Shown here: positions 49,744 through 58,025 of the stretch, in pieces | Layout: each line of letters starts with the position of its first letter | How positions within the stretch are numbered: position 1 is the stretch's first letter | Assembly (NCBI RefSeq): GCF_036322585.1 | Contig: NZ_AP024600.1 | Coordinates: 5,456,001 to 5,520,000 of the forward strand | Source of the DNA: Luteolibacter sp. LG18 | Lineage (GTDB): Bacteria > Verrucomicrobiota > Verrucomicrobiia > Verrucomicrobiales > Akkermansiaceae | Direction: 5' to 3' | DNA: 64,000 nt | Made by a program: the position numbers and the translations under genes | Notes under the pieces: model-generated | What the model was told of the DNA's origin: nothing | What the model saw: only the letters and a program-made list of their open reading frames with translations | Databases searched by the model: none

Positions 49744-50707
49744 CGAGTCTGAGGACGAGGGTTTCGGGTTTGCCATTGCGGAGCATCTCGAGCGCCAACT
49801 TGTCGCCGGCGGCCATGTCCTTGAGCATTCCCTGTAAATCATCACGGGTCGCCAGCGGCTTGCCGTTGAGTTTCAGCAGCACGTCGCCTTCGACGATGCC
49901 GGCCTTCTCGGCAGGGCTCTCACGCCCCACCTTCGACACCCGCAGGCCACCTTCCGGGCGGGCTTCCGTGGCGAGCCCGAGGAAGCCCTTGCCCTTTTCC
50001 GGAGCTTTCGCGAACGGGCCTTCGCCCACGAAATTGCCGCCGATCATCTCGTCCCAGTGCTTCAGGAACTCCTTCACCGGCACGTGCATGTTCTGCGCCA
50101 GCACCTCGCCGACGCGGGAGTGGATGCCGATCAAGCGCCCTTGCAGGTCGAAAAGCGGTCCTCCGGAGTCGCCGCCGATCAGCGTGCAGTCCGATTGGAT
50201 GGTGGAATCCGCGGTGCGGACGAGGCGGCCGAGGCGGACCACCGAGCCGCGGTCCTTGTCGAAGCCGCCGGAATGACCGAGCGCGAACACCCAGTCGCCC
50301 AGGCGCGTGTTTTCATCACGGTCGATCTCCACATGGGGGTAGTTCCCCTTTTCGGTGATCTTCACCATCGCGCAGTCGGTGGTGGCCACCAGTCCGAGCG
50401 ACTCGGCCTTCAGCTTCTTCCCATCCTCCATCACCACCGTCATCTCCTTGTTGGTGCCGGAGGCCACGTGGGCGGCGGTGAGGATCAGGCCATCCGCGGA
50501 CACGATCACGCCGCTGCCGCTGCCCTCCCCCATCTCGATGCAGACGGTGGCCTCGCGGGCCTTCGGCAGGGCGGCGGTGAGCGCCTTCTGGATGGCATCG
50601 AGGTCCTTCCGGCTGTCCGGAGCCTTCTTGTCCTGGAAATAGGGCCGCTCCGGCGCGGCGGTCGCCACCAGCGGGATACAGGCAATCAGCGGAAGGAGAC
50701 GGGTCAT
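49733..50707 (-). CDS. Trypsin-like (HtrA/DegP-type) serine protease with PDZ domain
   Basis: A 324-residue exported protease from the ATG at 50707, with a signal sequence (LLPLIACIPLVATAA). The catalytic triad is visible: His in GLILTAAHVAS, Asp in TTDCAMVKI, Ser in IGGDSGGPLFD. One PDZ domain follows (ESPAEKAGIVEGDVLLKLNG). It should act in periplasmic protein quality control. Its stop overlaps the start of the degenerate paralogue. Family call is firm. Confidence 0.9.
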   Translation of the reverse strand: MTRLLPLIACIPLVATAAPERPYFQDKKAPDSRKDLDAIQKALTAALPKAREATVCIEMGEGSGSGVIVSADGLILTAAHVASGTNKEMTVVMEDGKKLKAESLGLVATTDCAMVKITEKGNYPHVEIDRDENTRLGDWVFALGHSGGFDKDRGSVVRLGRLVRTADSTIQSDCTLIGGDSGGPLFDLQGRLIGIHSRVGEVLAQNMHVPVKEFLKHWDEMIGGNFVGEGPFAKAPEKGKGFLGLATEARPEGGLRVSKVGRESPAEKAGIVEGDVLLKLNGKPLATRDDLQGMLKDMAAGDKLALEMLRNGKPETLVLRLGER

Positions 50708-50773
50708 GGAGGATCGGGGAATCATACTACCGTGAACGGGCGGATCTCGCAACCGTCCGGATACCAGCGCGAT

Positions 50774-51379
50774 TCAATCCTGTTTTCGTCGAAAAATCGC
50801 CACCCATTCCCGACCCTCGCGGCCAGGATAGGACCGGGTGGGCACCCAGGCATCCACCCGCTCGAACCACGGGGCCAGCAGCCCCTCGATCTCGCCGATG
50901 GTGGAATCGAACGGCGGGCCGCAGCTTTCCTCCCCGCGCTCGTTCGGCGTCAGGAAAAACACCCCGCACAGCCAGCCGCCGGGCCGCACCAAAGCCCCGG
51001 CCGCCTCCGCATAGCGCGGGCGGTCGACCGGATCGATCGCGCAGAAACACGTGTGCTCCCACCACCCGGTGAAGCCCTTCGCCGGCCACCACGAGCGATC
51101 GAAGAGATCCGCCTGGAGGTAACGCTCCTGCCCTACCGAGGGAAACCCGCGCGCGCCCTCCACCGCCGCGGCGGCCAGGTCGAGCCCCAGCACCGGCACC
51201 CCGGTGGACGCGATCACCCGCACATCATGCCCGAATCCGCAGCCTGGCGCGAGCACCTCGCCCCCGCCCCATGGCGGCGCGGCGTTCCACCGCTCCATGA
51301 GTTCCAGCAGCGGCGGCGCGGCCGAGCCCTTCTCCCACGGAGTGTCGTGATGGCGGTAGCGGAATTCCCAGTCGGTCAT
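50774..51379 (-). CDS. TPMT-family S-adenosylmethionine-dependent methyltransferase
   Basis: A 201-residue protein of the thiopurine S-methyltransferase family: WEFRYRHHDTPWEKGSAAPP at the start, the SAM-binding VLAPGCGFGHDV, LGLDLAAAAVE, and a WEHTCFCAIDP motif, which is characteristic. Bacterial members methylate small thiols, selenium or tellurium compounds or halides. The natural substrate cannot be read here. It is followed by a hairpin repeat and lies downstream of a TPM-like gene pair. Confidence 0.85.
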   Translation of the reverse strand: MTDWEFRYRHHDTPWEKGSAAPPLLELMERWNAAPPWGGGEVLAPGCGFGHDVRVIASTGVPVLGLDLAAAAVEGARGFPSVGQERYLQADLFDRSWWPAKGFTGWWEHTCFCAIDPVDRPRYAEAAGALVRPGGWLCGVFFLTPNERGEESCGPPFDSTIGEIEGLLAPWFERVDAWVPTRSYPGREGREWVAIFRRKQD

Positions 51380-51393
51380 GATTTAAAGACGCA

Positions 51394-51491
51394 AGACTTG
51401 AAGACGTAAGAAGCAAGACAAGAAGCAAAGAGAAAATCCTCCGAAGCGCCTTGTCTGAGACTCTCCTCTTACTTCTTGCGTCTTCAAGTCT
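51394..51491. repeat. 24-bp inverted repeat between two genes
   Basis: AGACTTGAAGACGTAAGAAG at 51394-51413 (continuing CAAG) pairs with its inverse at 51468-51491 with two mismatches across a 50-bp loop. It fills the gap between the methyltransferase and the next gene upstream. It may act as a terminator or be another mobile hairpin. Confidence 0.65.
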
Positions 51492-51500
51492 TCCTTCTTC

Positions 51501-52709
51501 TCAAGCCCTCCTGAGGTAATCCGGCACCTGCTCCCGCTGGACCGCGGGCGGCAGCGAGCCGCTGGCGAAGGAAATGACCGCCCCCACCCCGGCGGCATGG
51601 TCGCCCCCGAGCCGCGGCTCGACATCGAACTCCGGGAACCGGTAGCGCGCGCGGAACTGGAGCCACAGCTTCACGCCCCACCCGGCGAGCGCCGAGCCGA
51701 GCAGCACCGCCACCGGCAGCCACCAGCGGTCGGGCAGCTTGCGGTAGAGCGCCGCCAGCTTGCTCTCCTTCTCCGGGGCCTTCGCCGGGGCATTTTCCGC
51801 CACGGGGAAGGAATCCGGGATGGTGCCACCGGCCAGGATCCGCTCCATCCAATAGAGCCGGATCGACATCTGGACGCAGAAGGCATCGAGCTGCTCCACC
51901 GCGTCCGCCTTGTCCAGGGCCCGGAGCACCGAGCTCTGCAAGGCCCGCCGCTGCTCCGCCCCGGACACCGCGTCCGTGAGCGAGGGGCTCAGGTAGATCA
52001 CCGAGCGCTGCGGCGCACCGAGGAAATAGAACACGAAGGCCGCCGGGCGACCGCTGGCATACAGGCGCTCCGCCAGCTCCTCCGCACGCACGTCGCCGGG
52101 GATTTCCTGGGACGCGCCGAAGACATAGACGAAGAGGTCGATGGTCGAATCCGTGGCGTGGTAGTTCAGGAACGCCAGCCGGTCGTGCGTCTGCTGCGGC
52201 GTGAGCAGCTTCTGGGGATCGACAAGGAAGGCCTTTGGGCGTTCGTTGAAATAGGCCGCCAGGTATTTCTCCGGGATCGCGGTGGAGGGCGTCGAATCCT
52301 CCGCCAGCTCCTCCGCGGTGGGCCCGGCGACCTTCAGCGGCTGGGGCTTCGTGGCGGGCTCCTCCGGCGGCATCTCGTCGGTGAGGAGAAAGGCCCCCGG
52401 CACCGTCTTGCCGCCCTTCAGCAGCGCGAGGTCGGCGTCCGACCACTTCGGGAGCTGCGCATCGGGCACGCCCTCCGGCCCCAATGTCGGCATCGGCGGG
52501 AAATGCGGCGTGTCCGGGTCCGGCTGCGTGTCCACGGCCGCCGCGGGAGCCGGCTTGGGCTTCGGCTTTTCGGGCTCCGGCTTCTTCTCCGTGCGGGTGG
52601 ATTTGGCCTTGGTCGAGGACGACGGCTTCTCGGTCTTGGCGGAGGCCACCGGCAGCGGCGCGAACAGGAGCAGACTGGAAAGGACGAGCAGGGACGCGCG
52701 GACGTTCAT
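51501..52709 (-). CDS. Exported membrane-anchored protein, partner of TPM-domain protein
   Basis: A 402-residue protein from the ATG at 52709. A signal sequence (LLVLSSLLLFAPLPVASA) is followed by a Lys/Pro/Glu-rich stretch, then a soluble domain (YLAAYFNERPKAFLVDPQKL; FLNYHATDSTIDLFVYVFG; AFVFYFLGAPQRSVIYLSPS) and one membrane helix near residue 330 (WWLPVAVLLGSALAGWGVKL). The start overlaps the stop of the TPM-domain gene. The soluble part could be a TPM-like fold. Function unknown. Confidence 0.6.
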   Translation of the reverse strand: MNVRASLLVLSSLLLFAPLPVASAKTEKPSSSTKAKSTRTEKKPEPEKPKPKPAPAAAVDTQPDPDTPHFPPMPTLGPEGVPDAQLPKWSDADLALLKGGKTVPGAFLLTDEMPPEEPATKPQPLKVAGPTAEELAEDSTPSTAIPEKYLAAYFNERPKAFLVDPQKLLTPQQTHDRLAFLNYHATDSTIDLFVYVFGASQEIPGDVRAEELAERLYASGRPAAFVFYFLGAPQRSVIYLSPSLTDAVSGAEQRRALQSSVLRALDKADAVEQLDAFCVQMSIRLYWMERILAGGTIPDSFPVAENAPAKAPEKESKLAALYRKLPDRWWLPVAVLLGSALAGWGVKLWLQFRARYRFPEFDVEPRLGGDHAAGVGAVISFASGSLPPAVQREQVPDYLRRA

Positions 52710-53368
52710 GGCCGGGCCTCCTCGTTTTCCCGCGTGTCTTGCGGCAGCGGCTGGCGGCCGTGGCGGATCTTCTGCACCAGGTTCTCCACCTGCGGCGGGC
52801 GGGCCACACGGCGCTCGAACTTCGCTGGATTCCGGCGCGCCTGGCGGCTGCGCTTTTTCAACAGCGTCTCGAGCTGGCCGATCGCCTTCACCAGGCCATC
52901 CGCGAACCGGCCTTCCAGCCAGTAAGAATGCGCGCGGGACAAGCAATGGAACGTGTCCTCCTCGTCGAGATAGGCATCGAGCAGGTAGCCGAAGGTGATC
53001 CCCGCCGCGCGCGCCTCGGCGTCGATCGCGATCAGCACGCCCGCCTCGTTCGGGCGGTCCACCGCCACGTCCTCGAACGCGCCGCGGTTGAGCAGCCAGA
53101 AGCCGAACTGGCGGAGGTTCGCCACCCCGCTGAAGGAGCCGGTGTGCACGGCGATGAAGAGCTGCGGAAACCGGCGGTTGAACGCCAGCATCGCGTTCTC
53201 CACCTGCCGCTGCTCCTCGCGCCGCATCAACCCGGCCGCATCCGTTAGGGAGCGCAGCCGCACCTCCTCCGATCCGAAGATCGCGTCCGCGTCACCCAAC
53301 GAGAAGCCGCAGTGCGGGCACCCGGCCGCCGCGCGGTGGATTCGTTGCACGCAGCGCGGACATTTCAT
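52706..53368 (-). CDS. Zinc-ribbon protein with TPM-like domain
   Basis: A 220-residue protein. Two CxxC pairs at the N-terminus (MKCPRC; CPHCGF) form a zinc ribbon. The rest looks like a TPM (YgcG-type) domain: AAGLMRREEQRQVENAMLAF, NRRFPQLFIAVHTGSFSG, LRQFGFWLLNR, and AGVLIAIDAEARAAGITFGY. A basic C-terminus ends it. It overlaps the next gene by ATGA, so they likely work together at the envelope. Family call is moderate. Confidence 0.65.
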   Translation of the reverse strand: MKCPRCVQRIHRAAAGCPHCGFSLGDADAIFGSEEVRLRSLTDAAGLMRREEQRQVENAMLAFNRRFPQLFIAVHTGSFSGVANLRQFGFWLLNRGAFEDVAVDRPNEAGVLIAIDAEARAAGITFGYLLDAYLDEEDTFHCLSRAHSYWLEGRFADGLVKAIGQLETLLKKRSRQARRNPAKFERRVARPPQVENLVQKIRHGRQPLPQDTRENEEARP

Positions 53369-53509
53369 GTGGGATGGGGTGGGGTGGGGAAAAACCGCTG
53401 GTAGGCTACGCCGCGCGCTTCATTCGGTCAAAGTCAAACAGGCCGCGCGGCGAAGCGATTTTCGCCTTTGGCGGTTGGATCATGCTGCACCGATCTGCTA
53501 GAGTGCCTC

Positions 53510-54676
53510 ATGATCGAACATCGTTATCCCGAGCTGTTTCCCAGGGCCCCGATGCCCGCCGGAGTGAAGCTGGTGGAAGCCCTTGATTTCACCCGCCTTC
53601 CGAAGGTCCTGCTGCATGAACACCTCGATGGCGGCCTGCGCCCGGAGACGATCCTCGATCTGGCGAAGAGCCACGGCTACACCGCCCTGCCCACCCGGGA
53701 CGCCGGTGAACTGGCCGAGTGGTTTCACCGCGGCGCGCAGCGCGGGAACCTGCCCGAGTATCTCGAAGGCTTCGCCCACACCATCGGCGTCATGCAGGAC
53801 CGCGATGCCCTGGAGCGCGTGGCGTTCGAGTTCATCGAAGACATGGCGCGGGATGGCGTGGTCTACGCCGAGGTCCGCTTCGCCCCGGTCTTCCACACCG
53901 GCCACGGCCTGACCCAGGACGAGGTGGTGGAGGCCGTGCTCGATGGCCTGGAGCGCGGCGAACGCCAGTACGGAGTGAAGTGGGGGCTGATCCTCTGCGC
54001 GATGCGCGACCGCACCGATTCGCTGGAGGCCGCCGAGCTGGCGATCCGCTGGCGGGACAAGGGCGTGGTCGGCTTCGACCTCGCGGGCGGCGAGGCCGGC
54101 CATCCGCCGAAGAAGCACATGGCCGCCTTCGAGGCGATCCGACGCGCCAACTTCCACATCACCATCCACGCCGGCGAAGCCTTCGGACTGGAATCCATCT
54201 GGCAGGCGCTCCAGTGGTGCGGCGCCCACCGGCTGGGCCACGGCACCCGGCTGCGGAACGACATCGAGATCCTGCCGGACGGCGAATTGAAACTCGGGCC
54301 GCTCGCCCAGTTCGTGCTCGACCGCCGCATCCCGATCGAGATGTGCCTGCTCAGCAACGTCCACACCGGTGCCACCCCGAGCCTGGAGGAGCATCCGTTT
54401 CCCATCTTCCACCGCGCCGGGTTCCGCGCCTGCCTGAACACCGACGACCGCCTGATGAGCGACACCTCGATGACCAAGGAACTCGAGACCGCCACCACCG
54501 TCTTCGACCTCGATCTGGTGGACCTCGAGAAGATCACCATGAACGCGATGAAGAGCGCATTCGCCCCGCACCACCAGCGGGTGGAAATCATCCACAAGCG
54601 CCTCCTCCCCTCCTACGCCACCCTCTTCGCCGAACTCACCGAGCGGGCGTTCGCGGAGAGCTTGAGGAGGAATTGA
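53510..54676 (+). CDS. add: Adenosine deaminase
   Basis: A 388-residue amidohydrolase from the ATG at 53510. Zinc ligands and active-site residues are in LLHEHLDGGLRP (HxH), ITIHAGEAFG (with the catalytic Glu), GAHRLGHGTRL and LNTDDR. It converts adenosine (or a close analogue) to inosine in purine salvage. The NTDD motif is followed by Arg where Pro is usual, so substrate range may differ slightly. Stands alone and is divergent from the TPM-like pair. Confidence 0.92.
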   Translation: MIEHRYPELFPRAPMPAGVKLVEALDFTRLPKVLLHEHLDGGLRPETILDLAKSHGYTALPTRDAGELAEWFHRGAQRGNLPEYLEGFAHTIGVMQDRDALERVAFEFIEDMARDGVVYAEVRFAPVFHTGHGLTQDEVVEAVLDGLERGERQYGVKWGLILCAMRDRTDSLEAAELAIRWRDKGVVGFDLAGGEAGHPPKKHMAAFEAIRRANFHITIHAGEAFGLESIWQALQWCGAHRLGHGTRLRNDIEILPDGELKLGPLAQFVLDRRIPIEMCLLSNVHTGATPSLEEHPFPIFHRAGFRACLNTDDRLMSDTSMTKELETATTVFDLDLVDLEKITMNAMKSAFAPHHQRVEIIHKRLLPSYATLFAELTERAFAESLRRN

Positions 54677-54741
54677 AACCACGAAAGCCCGCCCAAGCGC
54701 GAGCCATGGAGCAAATCGACCGCCTCGCATACCTCTTCAAG

Positions 54742-55020
54742 CCCGGCAGGGCGACGCATTCCAGCCGGTGGCGCAAGCCACCGGAAAGGGCCGCCAAGAA
54801 GAGCCAAGTCCCGCAGGGACGACGCTGCCTGCGCTCTTGTGCCAGAACGATCTTCATGGAGACCATGAGGCACCACGCTCATCCGAACCGCGGAGAGTTT
54901 CGGTGCGTTGACGTCCAGAGCCTTCGTTGCGTCGTCCCTAATGGAACTTGGCTCCGCACACACTCTCCACCGGTGGCTTGCGCCACCGGCTGGGATACGT
55001 CGCCCCTGAACGGGGCTGGG
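54742..55020. repeat. Large composite inverted repeat (cruciform-type element)
   Basis: A 280-bp gene-free stretch. AGCCGGTGGCGCAAGCCACC at 54763 pairs with CCGGTGGCTTGCGCCACCGG at 54970. Inner GAGCCAAGTCCCGCAGGGAC at 54801 pairs with the region 54929-54953 (GTCGTCCCT...GGAACTTGGCTC). The outer part (GCAGGGCGACG) pairs with CGTCGCCCCTG near 55000. Each arm has its own small hairpin. Motifs of this type recur in verrucomicrobial genomes (recollection). Confidence 0.75.
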
Positions 55021-55027
55021 CCGAACC

Positions 55028-56089
55028 TCACGCCGACTTCGGCAGTTTCCGCACGAAGGCCGGGGTGATATCGTCGAGCGTGCGCGCCACGGTGAAGTCA
55101 CCGGGCTGGCACATGTCGCCGAGCAGGTCGATCAGCGGATCCCAGAACCCGATCCCCGCGGCATTCGGGCGGTTGAAGAGCACCACCGGCTTGTTCGTCA
55201 TCAGCGGGTTCTTCTGGTGCTTGAAGATCATCAGCGCGAACAGCTCCTGCACGGTGCCGGCACCGCCCGGGAAGATCACGAAGCCGTCCGAATTCTGGAT
55301 CATCACCTCCATGCGGGTGTAGATGTCCGGGCGCAGCCAGAAGCTGGAAAGCCCCTCCGGCAATCCCTCCAGCTCGATGATGTGCGGCACGTTCGAACCG
55401 GCGGTCCAGCCACCGGCCTCCACCGAGCCCTTCACCACCGCGCCCATGATGCCGGATTTCCCGGCACCGGAGATGCAGCCGAGCCGCGCCTCCGCCAGAC
55501 GGCGGCCGAGTTCCTCGCCATCGGCCAGATAGGCCGGATCGGTGAGGCTGGCGGAGCAGAACACGCACACGTTCCCGGCGTGGTTCGCGGGCAGCGGCGT
55601 TTCGAACGACAGCACGTTGCTCTCGCCAATCTTCACCCGCCCGGCGTCCGGGATGCCGTGGTGACGCACCACGTCGAGCGTGCGGATCACCTCGTCGCTG
55701 GTCTCCACGCCGAGCAGATAATCCCGGTAGTCCTGCTGGATCGTCCCCATCTTGTGGAGGTGGTCGAGCACCGAGAAGAACGGGGCCCAGGAGAAGTCGG
55801 AGTTCAGCACCACCGTCGGTTTCCCGGCCAGGTGGCGGTCGAGGGTCTGGTAGCCCACGAAGATCGAGATCGCCTTGAACATGTCCTCCAGCGTGGCGCC
55901 GGGGGTGAACACGAAGGCATCGGACTCGATGATCTTGCGCTCGATGTTGGAAAGCGTGATGCGCTGGTCGCCATTGCCATTGTAGATGTCCCAGCCGTGG
56001 CTGAAGAGCAGGTGGAGGAGGCGGGCGCGGGTGGAGCGGGAGGGATCGTTCTCACCGAGAACGGTGCCGGACAAGCGGACTTTGGGCAT
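55028..56089 (-). CDS. LOG-family (Rossmann-fold nucleotide-binding) protein
   Basis: A 353-residue protein from the ATG at 56089. The C-terminal half has the LOG/TIGR00725-type motif: CVFCSASLTDPAYLADGEEL, ISGAGKSGIMGAVVKGSVEA, and FPGGAGTVQELFAL (PGGxGTxxE). The N-terminal half repeats a similar fold with changed motifs (FTPGATLEDMFKAISIFVGY). LOG proteins release the base from nucleoside monophosphates, e.g. in cytokinin-type reactions, though many bacterial members are uncharacterised. Two-domain form is less common. Alone in its strand context. Confidence 0.8.
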   Translation of the reverse strand: MPKVRLSGTVLGENDPSRSTRARLLHLLFSHGWDIYNGNGDQRITLSNIERKIIESDAFVFTPGATLEDMFKAISIFVGYQTLDRHLAGKPTVVLNSDFSWAPFFSVLDHLHKMGTIQQDYRDYLLGVETSDEVIRTLDVVRHHGIPDAGRVKIGESNVLSFETPLPANHAGNVCVFCSASLTDPAYLADGEELGRRLAEARLGCISGAGKSGIMGAVVKGSVEAGGWTAGSNVPHIIELEGLPEGLSSFWLRPDIYTRMEVMIQNSDGFVIFPGGAGTVQELFALMIFKHQKNPLMTNKPVVLFNRPNAAGIGFWDPLIDLLGDMCQPGDFTVARTLDDITPAFVRKLPKSA

Positions 56090-56208
56090 GGGTGAACGCG
56101 GGTAGATGAATGGATTCAACCGCGTCTAACATTCCTCCCGGTCGCGCTCGAAATCAAGTGGAGATCACCGGGATTTTTGGAGCCCTACGTGGTTTTCCGG
56201 CCTCTTCA

Positions 56209-56318
56209 GGTAGCGCGAAGCTGGGCTTCGCGTGCAGGGAGCGGACCGATGCGCACGGGGGCCGCCTTCTTCCGCAAAGCGCCGCCAGAGGCACGCCGGG
56301 CAAAGCCCAGCGCTACTT
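56209..56318. repeat. REPIN-like element, related copy 3
   Basis: Left arm GGTAGCGCGAAGCTGGGCTT with its hairpin (CGCGAAG-CTGGG-CTTCGCG), right arm AAAGCCCAGCGCTACTT, about 85 bp apart. The outer GTAGCGC and GCGCTAC ends agree with copies 1 and 2, while the inner hairpins differ. It fills the gap between two minus-strand genes. Confidence 0.65.
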
Positions 56319-56327
56319 GTCAGGCCC

Positions 56328-58025
56328 TTACAACTTGAAAACCCCGCCGCGCTTCCCGCCCAGCACCGTCGCGCCGATGATGGCCACGGACAGGAACGCC
56401 ATCGACCACACGCCGAGCGCGGCCGCCAGTTCGGTGCCGTTTCCGAGCGTGCTGAGCAGGCTGTAGATCGCCTTGGTGATCGGGTAATGCTGCGCCTGCT
56501 GGGCGAGGATCAGGCTGTCGCTCACCTCCAGCATGGCGAAGGCGAAGGCGAGGATCGACCCGGCGGCGAGGTTCGCGCCGATCAGCGGGATCGCCACGCG
56601 GCGGAGCATCCGCAGCGGCGTGGCCCCGAGCGAGGCCGCGGCCTCCTCCAGCGCCGGATTGCTCTGCTGGAGTCCGGCCACCGCCGAGCGCAGGATGTAC
56701 GGCATCCGCCGTATCGCATACGCCGCCACCAGCAGGAAGAACGGCGTGCCGCCCGGCCCCACCAGGAAATGGAACGGCTTCCCCTCCTGCGACAGCGCCA
56801 GGTAGCCGAAGGCCATCACCAGCCCGGGCACCGCCAGCGGCAGCATGAGCATCGCATCGAGCGCGTTCCGGAACCTGAGGTTCGAACGCACCACCACCCA
56901 CGCCGCGGCGAGCCCGATGACCGCCGCCACGCCTGTGGCCGCGGAAGCATAAACCAGGCTATTCTCGATCGAGGGCACCACCAGCCCGTTGCCCAGCGCC
57001 TCGATGTAATGGCGGAGCGTGAGGTGCTGCGGCAGGACCGAGCCATACCACCTTTCCGAAAGCGACAGCAGCACCACGCCGCAGTGCGGCAGCGAGGCCG
57101 CGAGGAACACGCCGAGGAACAGCAGCGGGCAGGCCACCGCCTTCCAGCCGCGGGCACGGCTCGCGGTCGAGCGCCCCTTCGGCCGCGGCGCACTGCCCTG
57201 CGCCGAGCGCCCGAGGATCATCTTCGAACCCGCAAAGATCACCGCCGCCACCACCAGCAGGATCGTGGTCAGCGCGTAGGGCACCGGGTTTTTGTCGAGG
57301 CCCTTGATACCATCGTAGATCTGCACCGGGGCCACCCGCCCGAAGTCGAACACCAGTGGCACGCCCAGCTCCGTGAAGGCCCAGATGAACACCACCGACG
57401 CCCCCGCGAACACGCCGGGCATGGCCAGCGGCAGCGTGACCCGCCGGAACCTCCGCCACGGCGAGGCCCCCAGGTTCTCCGCCGCCTGCTCCATCGCCGG
57501 GTCGAGATTCGAAAGCGCCGCGGCGATGTTCAGATAGAGGATCGGATACAGGTGCAGCGCGTTCATCAGCACGATGCCGGCGAAGCGGCCGTGCGCCAGC
57601 CAGTCGTGCGGCATCGCCGCGTCCATCAGCCCGCAGCGGATCAGCAGCGCATTGAGCGCGCCTTCCACGCCGAGCATCTGCTTGATCCCCACCGCGCCGA
57701 CAAACGGCGGCAGGATCATCGGCACCAGCACCAGCGCACCGAGCACCCGCTTGCCGAAAAAGTCATGCCGGTGCGCGGCGAGCGCCATCGGGAATGCCAC
57801 CAACAAAGTGACGGCAGTGCTGGCCAGCCCGAGCACCAGCGCGTTCCACAGCCCCTCGCGGTAAACGTCGTTCCGGAACACCGCGGCGAGGAAGTCCCAA
57901 GTGAACGCGCCATCCGATGGCCGTATGAACGCCTGCTTCACCACGGTGCCCGCGGGATAGAGGAAGAACACCGCGAACAGCAGCGCGGTGAGGGCGAGGA
58001 TCATCAGAGCGGGTCCGCGTTTCAT
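56328..58025 (-). CDS. ABC transporter permease, double (FbpB/ThiP type)
   Basis: A 565-residue inner-membrane protein with about 12 membrane helices in two homologous halves. Each half carries an EAA-loop: AENLGASPWRRFRRVTLPLA near residue 185 and AASLGATPLRMLRRVAIPLI near 465. This fused arrangement is typical of permeases for ferric iron, thiamine and some polyamine importers. The ATG at 58025 overlaps the stop of the binding-protein gene (ATGA). It forms one operon with the genes before it. Confidence 0.9.
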   Translation of the reverse strand: MKRGPALMILALTALLFAVFFLYPAGTVVKQAFIRPSDGAFTWDFLAAVFRNDVYREGLWNALVLGLASTAVTLLVAFPMALAAHRHDFFGKRVLGALVLVPMILPPFVGAVGIKQMLGVEGALNALLIRCGLMDAAMPHDWLAHGRFAGIVLMNALHLYPILYLNIAAALSNLDPAMEQAAENLGASPWRRFRRVTLPLAMPGVFAGASVVFIWAFTELGVPLVFDFGRVAPVQIYDGIKGLDKNPVPYALTTILLVVAAVIFAGSKMILGRSAQGSAPRPKGRSTASRARGWKAVACPLLFLGVFLAASLPHCGVVLLSLSERWYGSVLPQHLTLRHYIEALGNGLVVPSIENSLVYASAATGVAAVIGLAAAWVVVRSNLRFRNALDAMLMLPLAVPGLVMAFGYLALSQEGKPFHFLVGPGGTPFFLLVAAYAIRRMPYILRSAVAGLQQSNPALEEAAASLGATPLRMLRRVAIPLIGANLAAGSILAFAFAMLEVSDSLILAQQAQHYPITKAIYSLLSTLGNGTELAAALGVWSMAFLSVAIIGATVLGGKRGGVFKL

